This document shows, in pieces, positions 1 to 9,054 of a DNA stretch of 64,000 nucleotides (the stretch's first letter is position 1; each line of letters starts with the position of its first letter). Below the pieces are notes generated by a model that did not search any database, was not told the DNA's origin, and saw nothing but the letters and a program-made list of their open reading frames with translations. The stretch is taken from contig CP070652.1 in assembly GCA_020354645.1 (NCBI GenBank), forward strand, positions 4,563,145 to 4,627,144, read 5' to 3'. This DNA is from Deltaproteobacteria bacterium (GTDB lineage: Bacteria; Desulfobacterota; Desulfobacteria; Desulfobacterales; G020354645). A program made the translations under genes and the position numbers.

Positions 1-513
1 GTTTTCATCAAGGTCATATATTTGGATTAAATTTCGTCGTACCTTACCGGCATCGTTAATATCACCGCTCTTCCAGTGATGATACATATGATAAAAACCT
101 TTTAAGTATATATAGTCATTTTTAATCGTTTCTTTTTGTATCATTTTCAAAGTCTGACCAAACAACACAGACTCCTGTCGAAATCCATCCACAAAACCGT
201 TATAAATTGTGATGATATCTTCCATACTATACTGCACTTGTGCGGTGCTTTTTATTTGAGAATAAATCATTGCAACCGCTTTTGAAAATTCATCCCTGGT
301 TTTTATCATATCGGATTCTTTCATACCGATCACTCCGAAATACTTCTTTAACGAGGTAAGGTAAGGTGTCGGTTCCGGTTCTTTAAGCCACTTGTCAACG
401 GTTCGGGGGTTAAGTCCTGATCGCATGAATTTCTCACCAAATATGGCCTCAAGGGTCCTGACCTTTGGTTTCAAGTTCGATACATGGAATTTCTTACCTT
501 TTTTCTCTTTCAT
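1..513 (-). CDS. Partial HTH-like regulator or DNA-binding protein, runs off the window
   Basis: An open frame of 171 codons begins at an ATG at 513 (minus strand), preceded by an AGAGGT ribosome site, and stays open to base 1, so the C-terminus lies outside the window. After a basic start (MKEKKGKKFH), residues about 25-60 read like an XRE/phage-repressor helix-turn-helix, with RSGLNPRTVDKWL followed by a short acidic linker and YLTSLKKYFGV. The remainder is helical with no recognised domain. It is transcribed away from the 771-2183 gene, so the AT-rich 514-770 interval is a divergent promoter region. DNA binding is inferred from this pattern only; no target is known. Confidence 0.7.
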   Translation of the reverse strand, partial: MKEKKGKKFHVSNLKPKVRTLEAIFGEKFMRSGLNPRTVDKWLKEPEPTPYLTSLKKYFGVIGMKESDMIKTRDEFSKAVAMIYSQIKSTAQVQYSMEDIITIYNGFVDGFRQESVLFGQTLKMIQKETIKNDYIYLKGFYHMYHHWKSGDINDAGKVRRNLIQIYDLDEN

Positions 514-671
514 TATATACCTCTAAAATCCCAGACTTTTACTTCCGATATTTTTTTAATTAATTTTACATTCTTTTACAAACTTTTACAATAATGGACG
601 AAGAAAAAAAAGTAACGGTGGGGAAAAGAATGTAACTAATTGATATTATTATTAATATTAACATTTTTTTC

Positions 672-700
672 TTGATTTAACCCCACATCTACGCTATTAT
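672..700 (+). promoter_or_regulatory. Sigma-70-type promoter for the 771 gene
   Basis: TTGATT at 672-677 and TATTAT at 695-700 are separated by exactly 17 bases. The pair lies about 70 bases upstream of the ATG at 771, which has an AAAAGGAGG ribosome site. The rest of 514-671 is very AT-rich and shows no gene. Confidence 0.6.
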
Positions 701-770
701 TTTACCTAAACCGAAGATTCCCTGATCTCTCCATGAAAAAGCAAGAAAGGTCCTAAAAGGAGGATTTAAA

Positions 771-2183
771 ATGAACCAAAACACTCAACCAAATAAAATT
801 CTTCGAAATTATAACCACATGAATGCACTATTTCATAAATGGTTTGTCAAATATAATCCGCTGTATTTTTTAAGCGCGGCCTGTTTTGTATTCGGCGTGT
901 TTCTTGTATCCAAGGGTATGCGCAACATTAACTGGATTGACGGACAAATCATCCTCACAGTTATAATAGAATCTTATCAGCTATTACTGCTGGCTGGCGC
1001 TTTTATACTCCACCGAATGGTTTCTCAAACTCGCCCGGCCGTTATTTTAGCGGTAATGAATATTTTTTTTCTCTTCGACTGCACTTTTCAAACAGAACAT
1101 TTATCGAGTGTTCAATATTTTGGGGGTATTTCAACGATATTCTGGATATTGCTGTTTTCCCTGAAATTAAAAGCGCTGACCTGGATATTTCGGCTGAAAC
1201 TTCCTGTGGTGGGCTTTCTCGTTCCCGTTTTTGCCGCTGCGGGAATCGCCGGGACCCCGTACTTTCTCTACTACACTCAAGTTGATAAATCATTAATCCA
1301 TTTGATAATGACCTGGTATGGCGTCCTGCTGGCTGTGTTTCTCTTATGGTTTCGTCCTACCACCAGTTGCAGAAATGAACTCGACGAAGACAGTAAAACG
1401 ATTCTTCGGCGTGTCTCAACTGCTGCCTGGATGATATGGGGCGGTTTTTATCTCTACCATTTAGTATCGTGGATAAGATTTTTCGATATAGAAATCAACC
1501 TGGCAAATGTTGCACCGATTTTTATAATCTTACCGTTTATTACAGAGGATGAAGGGTTTACCTGGGCCGGTTGTACATTAGCAATCATATCTTCATTATC
1601 AAATCCTCTTCTTTTTTGGTTTACCGCTTTACTAGCCGGATCGGCTTTCTGCCTGAAGGGTTGGAAGAACCGTCAACCCAGATTATACATTGGCGCAATA
1701 CTAGCTATTCATATTTCAATGTTAACAGTTGGTTGGAAAAACTACCCGCTGCCTGAACCATCTTTGTGGCTAAGTGTATCAACAGGAATCGGTCTGTTGG
1801 TTATCGGATGGACTTTCCGCTTAATTTCCGCCTTTGCGATCGTTTTAATCGGCACAATTATCTTCTGGAATCCACGCGGACCCAAAGATATCATCGAATG
1901 GGGCTCTTTGTTTATCGCTATTGGATTCGCAACGCTGGTTGCAGGTATAATCATGAATTGGAAACTCCGGCTCACTTTTACCAACACCGCAAGGGAGCAA
2001 ATCACTTTGCCGCTGGAAATGTCTGATAAGGGGCCTTTTGCTGATAAACGGCTCCAAGCTCATGAGCGCAGAGAGTTGCGCAGAAAAATGCTAACAGATC
2101 TTAAAAACGAATGCCCCTACTGCAAATTTAATTTAAAAACCGGAAAAGAAAAATGCGCTGAATGCGGAAAGAAATTTTATTAA
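771..2183 (+). CDS. Polytopic membrane protein with C-terminal zinc-ribbon-like tail
   Basis: A 470-residue protein with a strong AAAAGGAGG ribosome site. From about residue 30 to 415 it is a succession of ten or more hydrophobic segments, so it is an integral inner-membrane protein. The final 25 residues leave the membrane and carry CPYC and CAEC pairs (a CxxC-x11-CxxC arrangement), typical of a small zinc ribbon. I do not recognise the family. It is the first gene of a co-directional set (771-7843), 27 bp ahead of the B12 radical SAM gene, so co-transcription is likely. A ribbon after a membrane domain could bind nucleic acid or a partner protein, but that is inference. Confidence 0.85.
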   Translation: MNQNTQPNKILRNYNHMNALFHKWFVKYNPLYFLSAACFVFGVFLVSKGMRNINWIDGQIILTVIIESYQLLLLAGAFILHRMVSQTRPAVILAVMNIFFLFDCTFQTEHLSSVQYFGGISTIFWILLFSLKLKALTWIFRLKLPVVGFLVPVFAAAGIAGTPYFLYYTQVDKSLIHLIMTWYGVLLAVFLLWFRPTTSCRNELDEDSKTILRRVSTAAWMIWGGFYLYHLVSWIRFFDIEINLANVAPIFIILPFITEDEGFTWAGCTLAIISSLSNPLLFWFTALLAGSAFCLKGWKNRQPRLYIGAILAIHISMLTVGWKNYPLPEPSLWLSVSTGIGLLVIGWTFRLISAFAIVLIGTIIFWNPRGPKDIIEWGSLFIAIGFATLVAGIIMNWKLRLTFTNTAREQITLPLEMSDKGPFADKRLQAHERRELRRKMLTDLKNECPYCKFNLKTGKEKCAECGKKFY

Positions 2184-2210
2184 ACCGATACCAATGGGTA
2201 AAGGAAAGCA

Positions 2211-3707
2211 ATGTGGTTTCCAAAAAAAATGAAAATCGCTCCAAAGCTGGATGAACGATACCAAATCAACGCACCTAAACCGAATTACGCGCTTCTGATC
2301 AATCCGTTTTACCGAAAAGACCCACGCGCAAGTTTTGGAAAGCACGTATTGACCCCTACTCTCGCACTGACTTCTATTGCGGCTGCAACACCGCTGAACT
2401 GGGAGATTCACTATTGGGATGAGAACCTTCTTCAAGGACACCCGCCGTGTGAACCTTTTCCCTCGGTAGTAGGCATTACGGTTCATCTGACTTTCGCCGA
2501 ACGTGCCTATGAACTTGCACGCTGGTATCGAAACCGGGGAGCCAAGGTTGTGATGGGAGGCTTGCACGTGATGAGTTGCCCGGATGAGGTCGCGCAACAT
2601 GCGGACGCCATTGCCATGGGAGAAGGCGTACAGTTGTGGCCCAGGATCCTGCGTGATGCAGAAGCCGGCTGTTTGAAGCAACGCTACGTTGGAGATTTCA
2701 GTCAGCCGTACAACCTGGAATCGGCACCGCGACGGGAATTGCTGCCGCGTGAATCTTTTCTGACAACGCTGAGCCTCATTGCGACTCGCGGCTGCCACAA
2801 TCGCTGCGGGTTCTGCTACATGTCGACCAAAGGCTTAAAAATGCCATACCAGATGCGTGAGCCGGAACAAATTGCAACGGAGTTTAGACAAAGTGATGAA
2901 CCCTACGGCGTGTTTACAGACAACAACCTGGGTTCCAACAGAGACTATCTCCGAGGACTTTGTCAGGAACTTCGCAAAGTAGACAAAATCTGGAGCGCGG
3001 CTGTAACCATCGACGTAACGGACGATGTCTCTCTGGTCCGCGAGATGGCGCTCTCAGGCTGTACCGGTGTTTTCGTTGGTCTGGAATCTCTCATCGGGGA
3101 GAATCTTATCGATGCAAGAAAGAAGACGCCTCGTCCGGACGATTACGCCAGACGGGTAGACGTATTTCACTCACAAGGAATCCAGGTCAACACCAGTTTT
3201 GTCTTTGGATTCGACCATGACACTCCGGATGTGTTTGAAAAGACCGTAAATTGGATAGAAGACAGCCGGCTGGCCTGCGCAACATTTCATATTCTGACGC
3301 CCTATCCCGGCACGCCGCTTTTCCGGAAACTCGAAAAAGAGAAAAGGATCTTACACCGCGATTGGAACCGCTATGATACGGCGAATGTTGTTTTTCAGCC
3401 ACGCAAAATGACACCTGACGAGTTGCAGTCCGGCTATGAGTGGTGCTACCGCAAGCTATTTTCCATGCGGTCGAGTTTACGACGCTGTCCGCGAAGGATC
3501 GAAGATATTTTGCCGTACCTTGCCATGAGCATTCTCTACAAGCGATCAAATTATCTCTGGTCGCTGCTCATTCAACACCGCCTCACCCACCGCTTATGGC
3601 ACCCTTTTGTTGAACGCACACGTCAACGTCATCTGCGCTTCCGAAAACGCCTTGAGCAGAAAGAACTCGTTCTCAGGCCTATCACCCCGGTAAACCCGGG
3701 CGTATAG
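2211..3707 (+). CDS. B12-binding-domain radical SAM protein
   Basis: 498 residues. The N-terminal part (about 25-175) fits a cobalamin-binding Rossmann-like domain, including a VGITVHLTFAERAYELA helix and a VVMGGLHV strand-turn. The radical SAM core follows, with C195, C199 and C202 forming the CxxxCxxC motif (ATRGCHNRCGFC) that holds the 4Fe-4S cluster binding S-adenosylmethionine. The C-terminus (about 430-498) is basic. Members of this class methylate or rearrange unactivated carbons in lipids, peptides or cofactors; the substrate here is unknown. The start ATG has an AAAGGA site. Lying between two membrane-protein genes and near a C39-like peptidase gene, it could act on a lipid or peptide, but no precursor peptide was found. 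Confidence 0.88.
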   Translation: MWFPKKMKIAPKLDERYQINAPKPNYALLINPFYRKDPRASFGKHVLTPTLALTSIAAATPLNWEIHYWDENLLQGHPPCEPFPSVVGITVHLTFAERAYELARWYRNRGAKVVMGGLHVMSCPDEVAQHADAIAMGEGVQLWPRILRDAEAGCLKQRYVGDFSQPYNLESAPRRELLPRESFLTTLSLIATRGCHNRCGFCYMSTKGLKMPYQMREPEQIATEFRQSDEPYGVFTDNNLGSNRDYLRGLCQELRKVDKIWSAAVTIDVTDDVSLVREMALSGCTGVFVGLESLIGENLIDARKKTPRPDDYARRVDVFHSQGIQVNTSFVFGFDHDTPDVFEKTVNWIEDSRLACATFHILTPYPGTPLFRKLEKEKRILHRDWNRYDTANVVFQPRKMTPDELQSGYEWCYRKLFSMRSSLRRCPRRIEDILPYLAMSILYKRSNYLWSLLIQHRLTHRLWHPFVERTRQRHLRFRKRLEQKELVLRPITPVNPGV

Positions 3708-3913
3708 ATGACCGAATTTTTCTTATCAGCAGGCAGCGCCATCGTTGCGGTCTGTGAAGAGATATAACAAATATACAATCGACCGGAATCTTTGAGAGCA
3801 CATTTATCCCTGTTTAGTTTTAATTGTAAAAAACAAAAGCCAAAATCGCTAAATCGCAATAGTACTTTTTCTAATACTGAAAGCAAAAAACATCAGGAGG
3901 GAGTGAAATTTTC

Positions 3914-6397
3914 ATGAATGCTGATTCAGATACTGTAAAGAGAAAATGGGTTTGCCTCAGCGGATACACCGTTCGATTAAAAGGGCGGTGCTTTGATAAA
4001 CTCCGGGAACCTTTTTTATTGACCGCTGGGATTTTTCTAGCGCTTCCAGGGGGGGCTGCGGCAAATATGGTCATGGGCTGGTCGGAATTCAGCCCTGGTA
4101 TTGGTATCTTCCTGTTTTTTATTGAGGCTGTATTTTTTTGGCTATACGCAGCAAAGATCATCAATAACCGGGTCAACTTTGGTTGGATTTTACTTGTTAC
4201 TTTTCTTGCCAATGTCGTGACATTTATTGTGGGTGTGCTTATCGTCGAGTTTGTTATCTTCAGGATACATACGGAGAATTTTCTGACAATTGGCTCGGCA
4301 TTTGTTTTTACAGTATTGATTGAATGGGGGATATACGTCCTTTTTTTTCACCAAAAAATTCCCAGGTTCACCCGCCTGCTGAAAATCTCTTTTTGGGGAA
4401 ATTCCATCACCTATATTCTAATAGCCGTGGCCTATATGGTTTATCTGACAAATCCCCACCCGCCGAGTTACAACAGAATAGCTCAAACAGACCTTCAGAA
4501 TGCAACCGCAGCCCAGGCATCCTATTTCAGCGAACATGGCGAATTTTGCGGCTCAATTGACGAGCTTACCGTTGAGGAGGACCTAATACTAAATAAAGAT
4601 GTTATTATCCAGGTGGTATTTGCCGATTGCGACGATTTTAAAATAGTCGCTTTTCACAAGAGAGGAAATAACGGGTATAAGATAATCGCTCCGGCTGGTC
4701 ATATTGACACAATATCAACCGAGGACGCGGCCGCGTTAATTGAAAAGGCTGAGGAAAGAAGGGAAGCCATTGCCGCAGGTCTAGACCATGATGAACTGAT
4801 AGATGAAAACTGGGATATTCGAATTCAGAAAGCAATTCGTCTCGGAAATGTAAATGATAATTCCCCGCAAGTTGACTTCCTCATTGAGGCCTTGAATGAC
4901 GAGCGCGTATGGGTAAGAAAAGATGCTGCAAGGTTTCTCGGTGTAATAAATGCTTCCCGGTCCCTCGAACCGCTGATCGATGCCATGAAAAACGATTTAG
5001 ACTGGAATGTTCGATTTGAAGCACAGCAAACGCTGGTGAAAATGAAGGATATCGGAGCTATTGAACTTTTGATTGAAACATTAGAAAATGAGGAACTTGA
5101 TATAGAAATTCGAGTGGCCGCAGCCGGGGCTCTGGCTGCGACAAAAGATGCCGGAGCTGTTGACCCTCTGATAGATGCGCTGGAGTATCCGGAAAGATGG
5201 CTTGGAGATATTGCCGTCAATGCCTTGGGAGAGATCGGAGATCTTAGAGCTGTTGAACCTCTGATTGCCGTATTAAAGGAAGAAAATAGTGCCCTTCAGA
5301 GAGATGCCGCTCGGGCATTGGGCAAGTTAAAAGATCCACGAGCCGTTGAGCCCTTGATCGCCGCATTACAGGATAGAAAATGGTGGGTTAGAAAAAGTGC
5401 TGCATCAGCATTGTCTGAGATACCGGATCCACGAGCCATTGGACCTCTCATAGCTGCATTTTCCGACTGGTATGCAGCGGTGAGACACAGCGCGGCTGCC
5501 ACTCTGGGAAGATTAAGTGATTCTCACGGCATAGAATTGTTAGTTGTCGCAACCACAGACGAAAGGTGGTGGGTACGCGAGGCTGCAACATTGGCACTCG
5601 GTATGACAAAGGACTCCAGAGCCGCTGACCCTCTGGTAGATGCATTAAGAGACGTGCGACCCGAAGTTCGCAGAACTGCGGCAACTGCATTAGGCAAAAT
5701 AGAGGATTCCAGGGCCGTTGAATCGCTGATCGAAGCATTGACAGATGAAGATAGCAGCGTGAAAGGCAATTCTGCAAGGGCTCTTGGGAAGATAGGAGAT
5801 TCTATTGCTGTCAGGGCCTTGATTGCTATGATTGATGATAAGGTGCCATATGTGCAACATGGAGTATTAACTGCCCTGCAGGAAATAACGGGTGTGCCAC
5901 GTTACCACCGCTGGGATCGTTCTGGGTGGTTGGAGTGGTGGGAACAGAATCAAGCGGATTACCTCCAGGAAAATGAAGATATAATCGAAAAAAGAGGAGC
6001 AAAAACGCCGGATAAGAAAAAAGAACCCCCAAAAAGCAGAAAAAAGAAAGAAACCGTATCGATCGTCGGTACCTGGAAGTTATTGGTGCCGGGTACGAAT
6101 TGTGTAGAAAGTGTTACTTTTAATTCGGATAATACGTTTACGATCATTAGTAACCAGGAGATTCAAAAAGGATTCTACACGTATCAGAAAACAGTAAAAA
6201 CAGGTAAGAGACACAAAATTACGACATCTCTTAATTATGATAACGGGTTGCCCGATTGTAAAGGACGCGAAAATAATCTTAAAAACCACCGCGCAACTGA
6301 CTATCTTGAGTTTGAGAGTGACGGGAGGGCCTTTACCCTATTCAGAAAGCCATCTCGCTCCGAAGTTCTGATTGGACTGTACAAGAAAGACGAATAA
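3914..6397 (+). CDS. Membrane / pilin-like / HEAT-repeat / lipocalin-like fusion protein
   Basis: 827 residues with an AGGAGGGAG ribosome site. Four parts are visible. Residues about 30-185 contain five or so membrane segments. Residues about 190-290 resemble the globular part of a type IV pilin-like protein (TDLQNATAAQASYFSEHGEF, then short strands with two cysteines). Residues about 295-660 are tandem HEAT repeats of the PBS-lyase/EZ type, each about 31 residues with phrases such as DPRAVEPLIAAL. After a lysine-rich linker, residues about 715-825 look like a small beta-barrel (SIVGTWKLLVPG, then alternating strands) of the lipocalin-like kind. HEAT repeats normally make a protein-binding scaffold. 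I know no protein with this order of domains; function is unknown. Confidence 0.85.
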   Translation: MNADSDTVKRKWVCLSGYTVRLKGRCFDKLREPFLLTAGIFLALPGGAAANMVMGWSEFSPGIGIFLFFIEAVFFWLYAAKIINNRVNFGWILLVTFLANVVTFIVGVLIVEFVIFRIHTENFLTIGSAFVFTVLIEWGIYVLFFHQKIPRFTRLLKISFWGNSITYILIAVAYMVYLTNPHPPSYNRIAQTDLQNATAAQASYFSEHGEFCGSIDELTVEEDLILNKDVIIQVVFADCDDFKIVAFHKRGNNGYKIIAPAGHIDTISTEDAAALIEKAEERREAIAAGLDHDELIDENWDIRIQKAIRLGNVNDNSPQVDFLIEALNDERVWVRKDAARFLGVINASRSLEPLIDAMKNDLDWNVRFEAQQTLVKMKDIGAIELLIETLENEELDIEIRVAAAGALAATKDAGAVDPLIDALEYPERWLGDIAVNALGEIGDLRAVEPLIAVLKEENSALQRDAARALGKLKDPRAVEPLIAALQDRKWWVRKSAASALSEIPDPRAIGPLIAAFSDWYAAVRHSAAATLGRLSDSHGIELLVVATTDERWWVREAATLALGMTKDSRAADPLVDALRDVRPEVRRTAATALGKIEDSRAVESLIEALTDEDSSVKGNSARALGKIGDSIAVRALIAMIDDKVPYVQHGVLTALQEITGVPRYHRWDRSGWLEWWEQNQADYLQENEDIIEKRGAKTPDKKKEPPKSRKKKETVSIVGTWKLLVPGTNCVESVTFNSDNTFTIISNQEIQKGFYTYQKTVKTGKRHKITTSLNYDNGLPDCKGRENNLKNHRATDYLEFESDGRAFTLFRKPSRSEVLIGLYKKDE

Positions 6398-6441
6398 AAG
6401 TTGTTTACGCATAAAACAATTTAAGCTCACTTATTTTTCAT

Positions 6442-7296
6442 ATGGCATGGATTGAAACACTGGGTGTTTTGTTGCTGGCTTTCGCCGGCGTTGTTTTGGG
6501 CAAGTGGTTTTCAACGAAATCCTATTTGATCTTCGGATTCGTAATCCCTTTCTTTTTTCTGGCAGTTATCGGAACTGCCCGATATTCTTCAGGACTTGAA
6601 TTTTTTCCGCCAGTTTCCTGGTTAATGTCCGGCCGCAGAGAATTTGCTGCCATGGCGATTATCACTGCGATGCTATTAGTCACCCCGGTATCACGTACCG
6701 GTCTCAAACGTCTCAATATTCTGGTCCATGTTTTGTTAGCATGTGTCATAATTTATTATTCAGTTTTACCGTTTCTTATTCCAGGCATTATCAAGAAATA
6801 TCTGCTTAATTTAAAAACCACCCTGGATAAGAACAACGTTTGCCTGCAAAGCAATGGATATAATTGTGGACCCGCAGCAGCTGTAACTGCATTGAGACAG
6901 CTCGGAGTGAAAGCCGAGGAAGGCGAGCTGGCAGTGCTTTCCCATACCAATCCAATCGCGGGAACCCCGCCGGATTCGCTCTGCCTAGCAATTCGGAAAG
7001 TTGATTCCGATGAAAAACTTTTATGTGATTACCGAAAGTTCAAATCGGTATTCGAACTGCAAGGCCTCGAACCCGTTATCGCCGTGGTTAAATATTCCTT
7101 TTTGGTGGATCACTATGTCACGGTTCTTGACATCAACGATAAAACCGTAACGCTGGGTGATCCTTTGGCGGGCCTCAGACAACTTTCACGTACAGATTTT
7201 CAACAGATGTGGAGATATCGCGGGATCGTATTGCGAAACGCAAAAAGGACTTCTTCCGCATCTCGTGCACCGGCTGCATCCCAGCAGCAGAATTGA
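6442..7296 (+). CDS. Membrane-anchored C39-like cysteine peptidase
   Basis: 284 residues. Four or so hydrophobic helices occupy residues 1-120. A papain-like domain of the C39 (bacteriocin-processing) type follows: C142 in NGYNCGPAA, H224 in VDHYVTVL and D240 in GDPLAG give the expected Cys-His-Asp set in the right order. Most C39 domains sit on ABC exporters that cleave double-glycine leaders; this one is alone, with only a membrane anchor. It is 45 bp downstream of the HEAT fusion gene. No good ribosome site precedes the ATG, so it may be translated by coupling. Its substrate could be a peptide made elsewhere; none is seen here. Confidence 0.8.
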   Translation: MAWIETLGVLLLAFAGVVLGKWFSTKSYLIFGFVIPFFFLAVIGTARYSSGLEFFPPVSWLMSGRREFAAMAIITAMLLVTPVSRTGLKRLNILVHVLLACVIIYYSVLPFLIPGIIKKYLLNLKTTLDKNNVCLQSNGYNCGPAAAVTALRQLGVKAEEGELAVLSHTNPIAGTPPDSLCLAIRKVDSDEKLLCDYRKFKSVFELQGLEPVIAVVKYSFLVDHYVTVLDINDKTVTLGDPLAGLRQLSRTDFQQMWRYRGIVLRNAKRTSSASRAPAASQQQN

Positions 7297-7408
7297 TTCT
7301 TCGACACTTTAGCGGTATAATATTCGATAAACAGGACACAACGCATACACCAGTGAATGTCTTTCCACTTTAATCTTCTTATTTTACAATCATCGTCTTG
7401 AAGTCGAA

Positions 7409-7843
7409 ATGGATGAATTATTCGAAAATTATTTTATGGTATTATTCCCCATCCTGTGGATCGCGATTAGTTTTGTGTTGTCCCGGGCGAGTGGATGGCA
7501 TAAATTGGGTGAAAAGTATAGCCGTATTGATTTTGTGTCCGGAGAAAGGTGGCGATTTCGCAGCGCAAGACTGCGTCATTCAGTTTCTTATAATAACTGT
7601 GTTATTTTTATTTCAAATCGGGAGGGTTTGGGTATTTCTGTCTTTTTTCTTTTCAGATTCGGCCATCCGCCATTATTTATCCCCTGGACGGATATTTCAA
7701 TTTCAAATGAGACCAGGTTCTTCAGAAAAGCGATTCGTTTTACGGTTGACAGAGAATTTCCCATACCTATCATGGTTCATAAAAACCTTGGCGATAAAAT
7801 ACTAACCGCGGCCGGTCGAAATCCGCCTAAGGAGGCCTCTTAA
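7409..7843 (+). CDS. Small membrane-anchored protein, possible PH-like domain
   Basis: 144 residues. One hydrophobic helix (residues about 8-25) is followed by a soluble part rich in beta-strand with a WTDISIS strand and a FRKAIRFTV strand. That pattern is sometimes seen in bacterial PH-like domains, but the match is weak. The frame starting at 7409 is preferred over the overlapping frame at 7398 because its composition is more protein-like and it has a normal anchor. It closes the plus-strand set and converges on the threonine dehydrogenase gene. Function unknown. Confidence 0.6.
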   Translation: MDELFENYFMVLFPILWIAISFVLSRASGWHKLGEKYSRIDFVSGERWRFRSARLRHSVSYNNCVIFISNREGLGISVFFLFRFGHPPLFIPWTDISISNETRFFRKAIRFTVDREFPIPIMVHKNLGDKILTAAGRNPPKEAS

Positions 7844-7852
7844 TAAATCAAT

Positions 7853-7913
7853 GTTCGTGATACCGGCACTTTAGTTAAACCAAAACGAGATGCAGTTTAA
7901 CTATAGCACGAAC
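7853..7913. terminator. Two-level palindrome between convergent genes
   Basis: GTTCGTG (7853-7859) pairs with CACGAAC (7907-7913), and inside it TAGTTAAAC (7872-7880) pairs perfectly with GTTTAACTA (7895-7903) around a 14-base loop. It sits in the 82 bp between two convergent stop codons. It may end transcription from both sides, although neither side has a long T run. Confidence 0.5.
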
Positions 7914-7925
7914 TAATTATAGCGT

Positions 7926-8960
7926 TCAGCGCCAATCCAGCAGCACCTTGCCGGACTGACCGGACCGCATCACGTTGAATGCTTCCTCGTATTGATCGAC
8001 GTGGAACCGATGCGTGATGATGCCGGAAATATCCAAGTTGCTCTGCAGCATGGTAGCCATCTTATACCAGGTCTCGAACATCTCGCGGCCGTAGATCCCC
8101 TTGAGTAGCAACCCCTTGATGACGATCTGAACCATGTCCACCTTGATGTCTTTGGGCGGAATGCCCAGAAGAGCAATTTTCCCGCCGTAGTTCATGTGAT
8201 CCAACATGTCCCGGAAAGCCTCGGGGCTGCCGGACATTTCCAGACCCACATCGAATCCTTCTCTCATGCCCAGCTCCTTCATGGCCGGAACGATGGCATC
8301 CCGCGTAGCATTGAGGGTTCGTGTGGCGCCCATTTTGGCGGCCAGGTTCAAACGATAGTCGTTCACGTCGGTGATGACCACAAATCGGGCACCCACGTGG
8401 TTGGCAATGGCCACGGCCATGATGCCGATGGGACCGGCACCGGTGATCAACACATCCTCGCCGACCAGATCGAATGAAAGGGTCGTATGGGTTGCATTGC
8501 CGAGCGGATCAAGAATAGCAGCGATGTCATCGCTGATATTCGCGGAAACCTTGAATGCGTTGCCGGCCGGGATGGTGACATACTCCGCGAAACAACCTTG
8601 CCGATTGACACCCACGCCGATCGTGTTACGGCAAAGATGGCGTTTGCCTGCCCTGCAGTTGCGGCAATAACCGCAGGTAATATGCCCTTCACCAGAAACC
8701 CGGTCACCCGCCTCGAGACCCTCTACCTCGCTGCCCACCGCCTCTACCATGCCCACGAATTCGTGACCGATAATCATGGGTACGGGAATTGTTTTCTGGG
8801 ACCACTCGTCCCAGTTATATATATGGACATCGGTGCCGCAGATAGCTGTTTTCATCACCTTAATCCGGATATCGTTGGGCCCGAAATCCGGCACAGGGGC
8901 TTCATCCATCCAGATTCCAGCCTCGGGCTTCAGTTTTGCAAGGGATTTCATGGTCTTCAT
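7926..8960 (-). CDS. tdh: L-threonine 3-dehydrogenase
   Basis: 344 residues, the normal length for Tdh. It oxidises L-threonine with NAD to 2-amino-3-ketobutyrate, which is cleaved to glycine and acetyl-CoA or loses CO2 to aminoacetone. The catalytic zinc site is visible as [15 protein letters not shown] and GHEFVG near residues 38-70. The structural zinc site [15 protein letters not shown] lies near residues 95-110. The Rossmann motif [13 protein letters not shown] follows near residue 173. A GGAGG ribosome site lies 5 bases before the ATG. No kbl ligase gene is adjacent. Related zinc dehydrogenases (sorbitol type) are an alternative, but the [13 protein letters not shown] signature favours Tdh. 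Confidence 0.9.
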   Translation of the reverse strand: MKTMKSLAKLKPEAGIWMDEAPVPDFGPNDIRIKVMKTAICGTDVHIYNWDEWSQKTIPVPMIIGHEFVGMVEAVGSEVEGLEAGDRVSGEGHITCGYCRNCRAGKRHLCRNTIGVGVNRQGCFAEYVTIPAGNAFKVSANISDDIAAILDPLGNATHTTLSFDLVGEDVLITGAGPIGIMAVAIANHVGARFVVITDVNDYRLNLAAKMGATRTLNATRDAIVPAMKELGMREGFDVGLEMSGSPEAFRDMLDHMNYGGKIALLGIPPKDIKVDMVQIVIKGLLLKGIYGREMFETWYKMATMLQSNLDISGIITHRFHVDQYEEAFNVMRSGQSGKVLLDWR

Positions 8961-9054
8961 AATGGCCTCCGTCTGTCCCTGTCAGGAAACCGTATACGTA
9001 AAACTAAGGGAAGCTTTTGTACTCACTGTCAGGTTTAAAGCCCGCGGGCGCATG

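Noticed and set aside
3708-3767. 19-codon frame directly after the radical SAM stop codon, a possible RiPP precursor
   Set aside because: No ribosome site, no leader/core pattern and no double-glycine. Too short to support.
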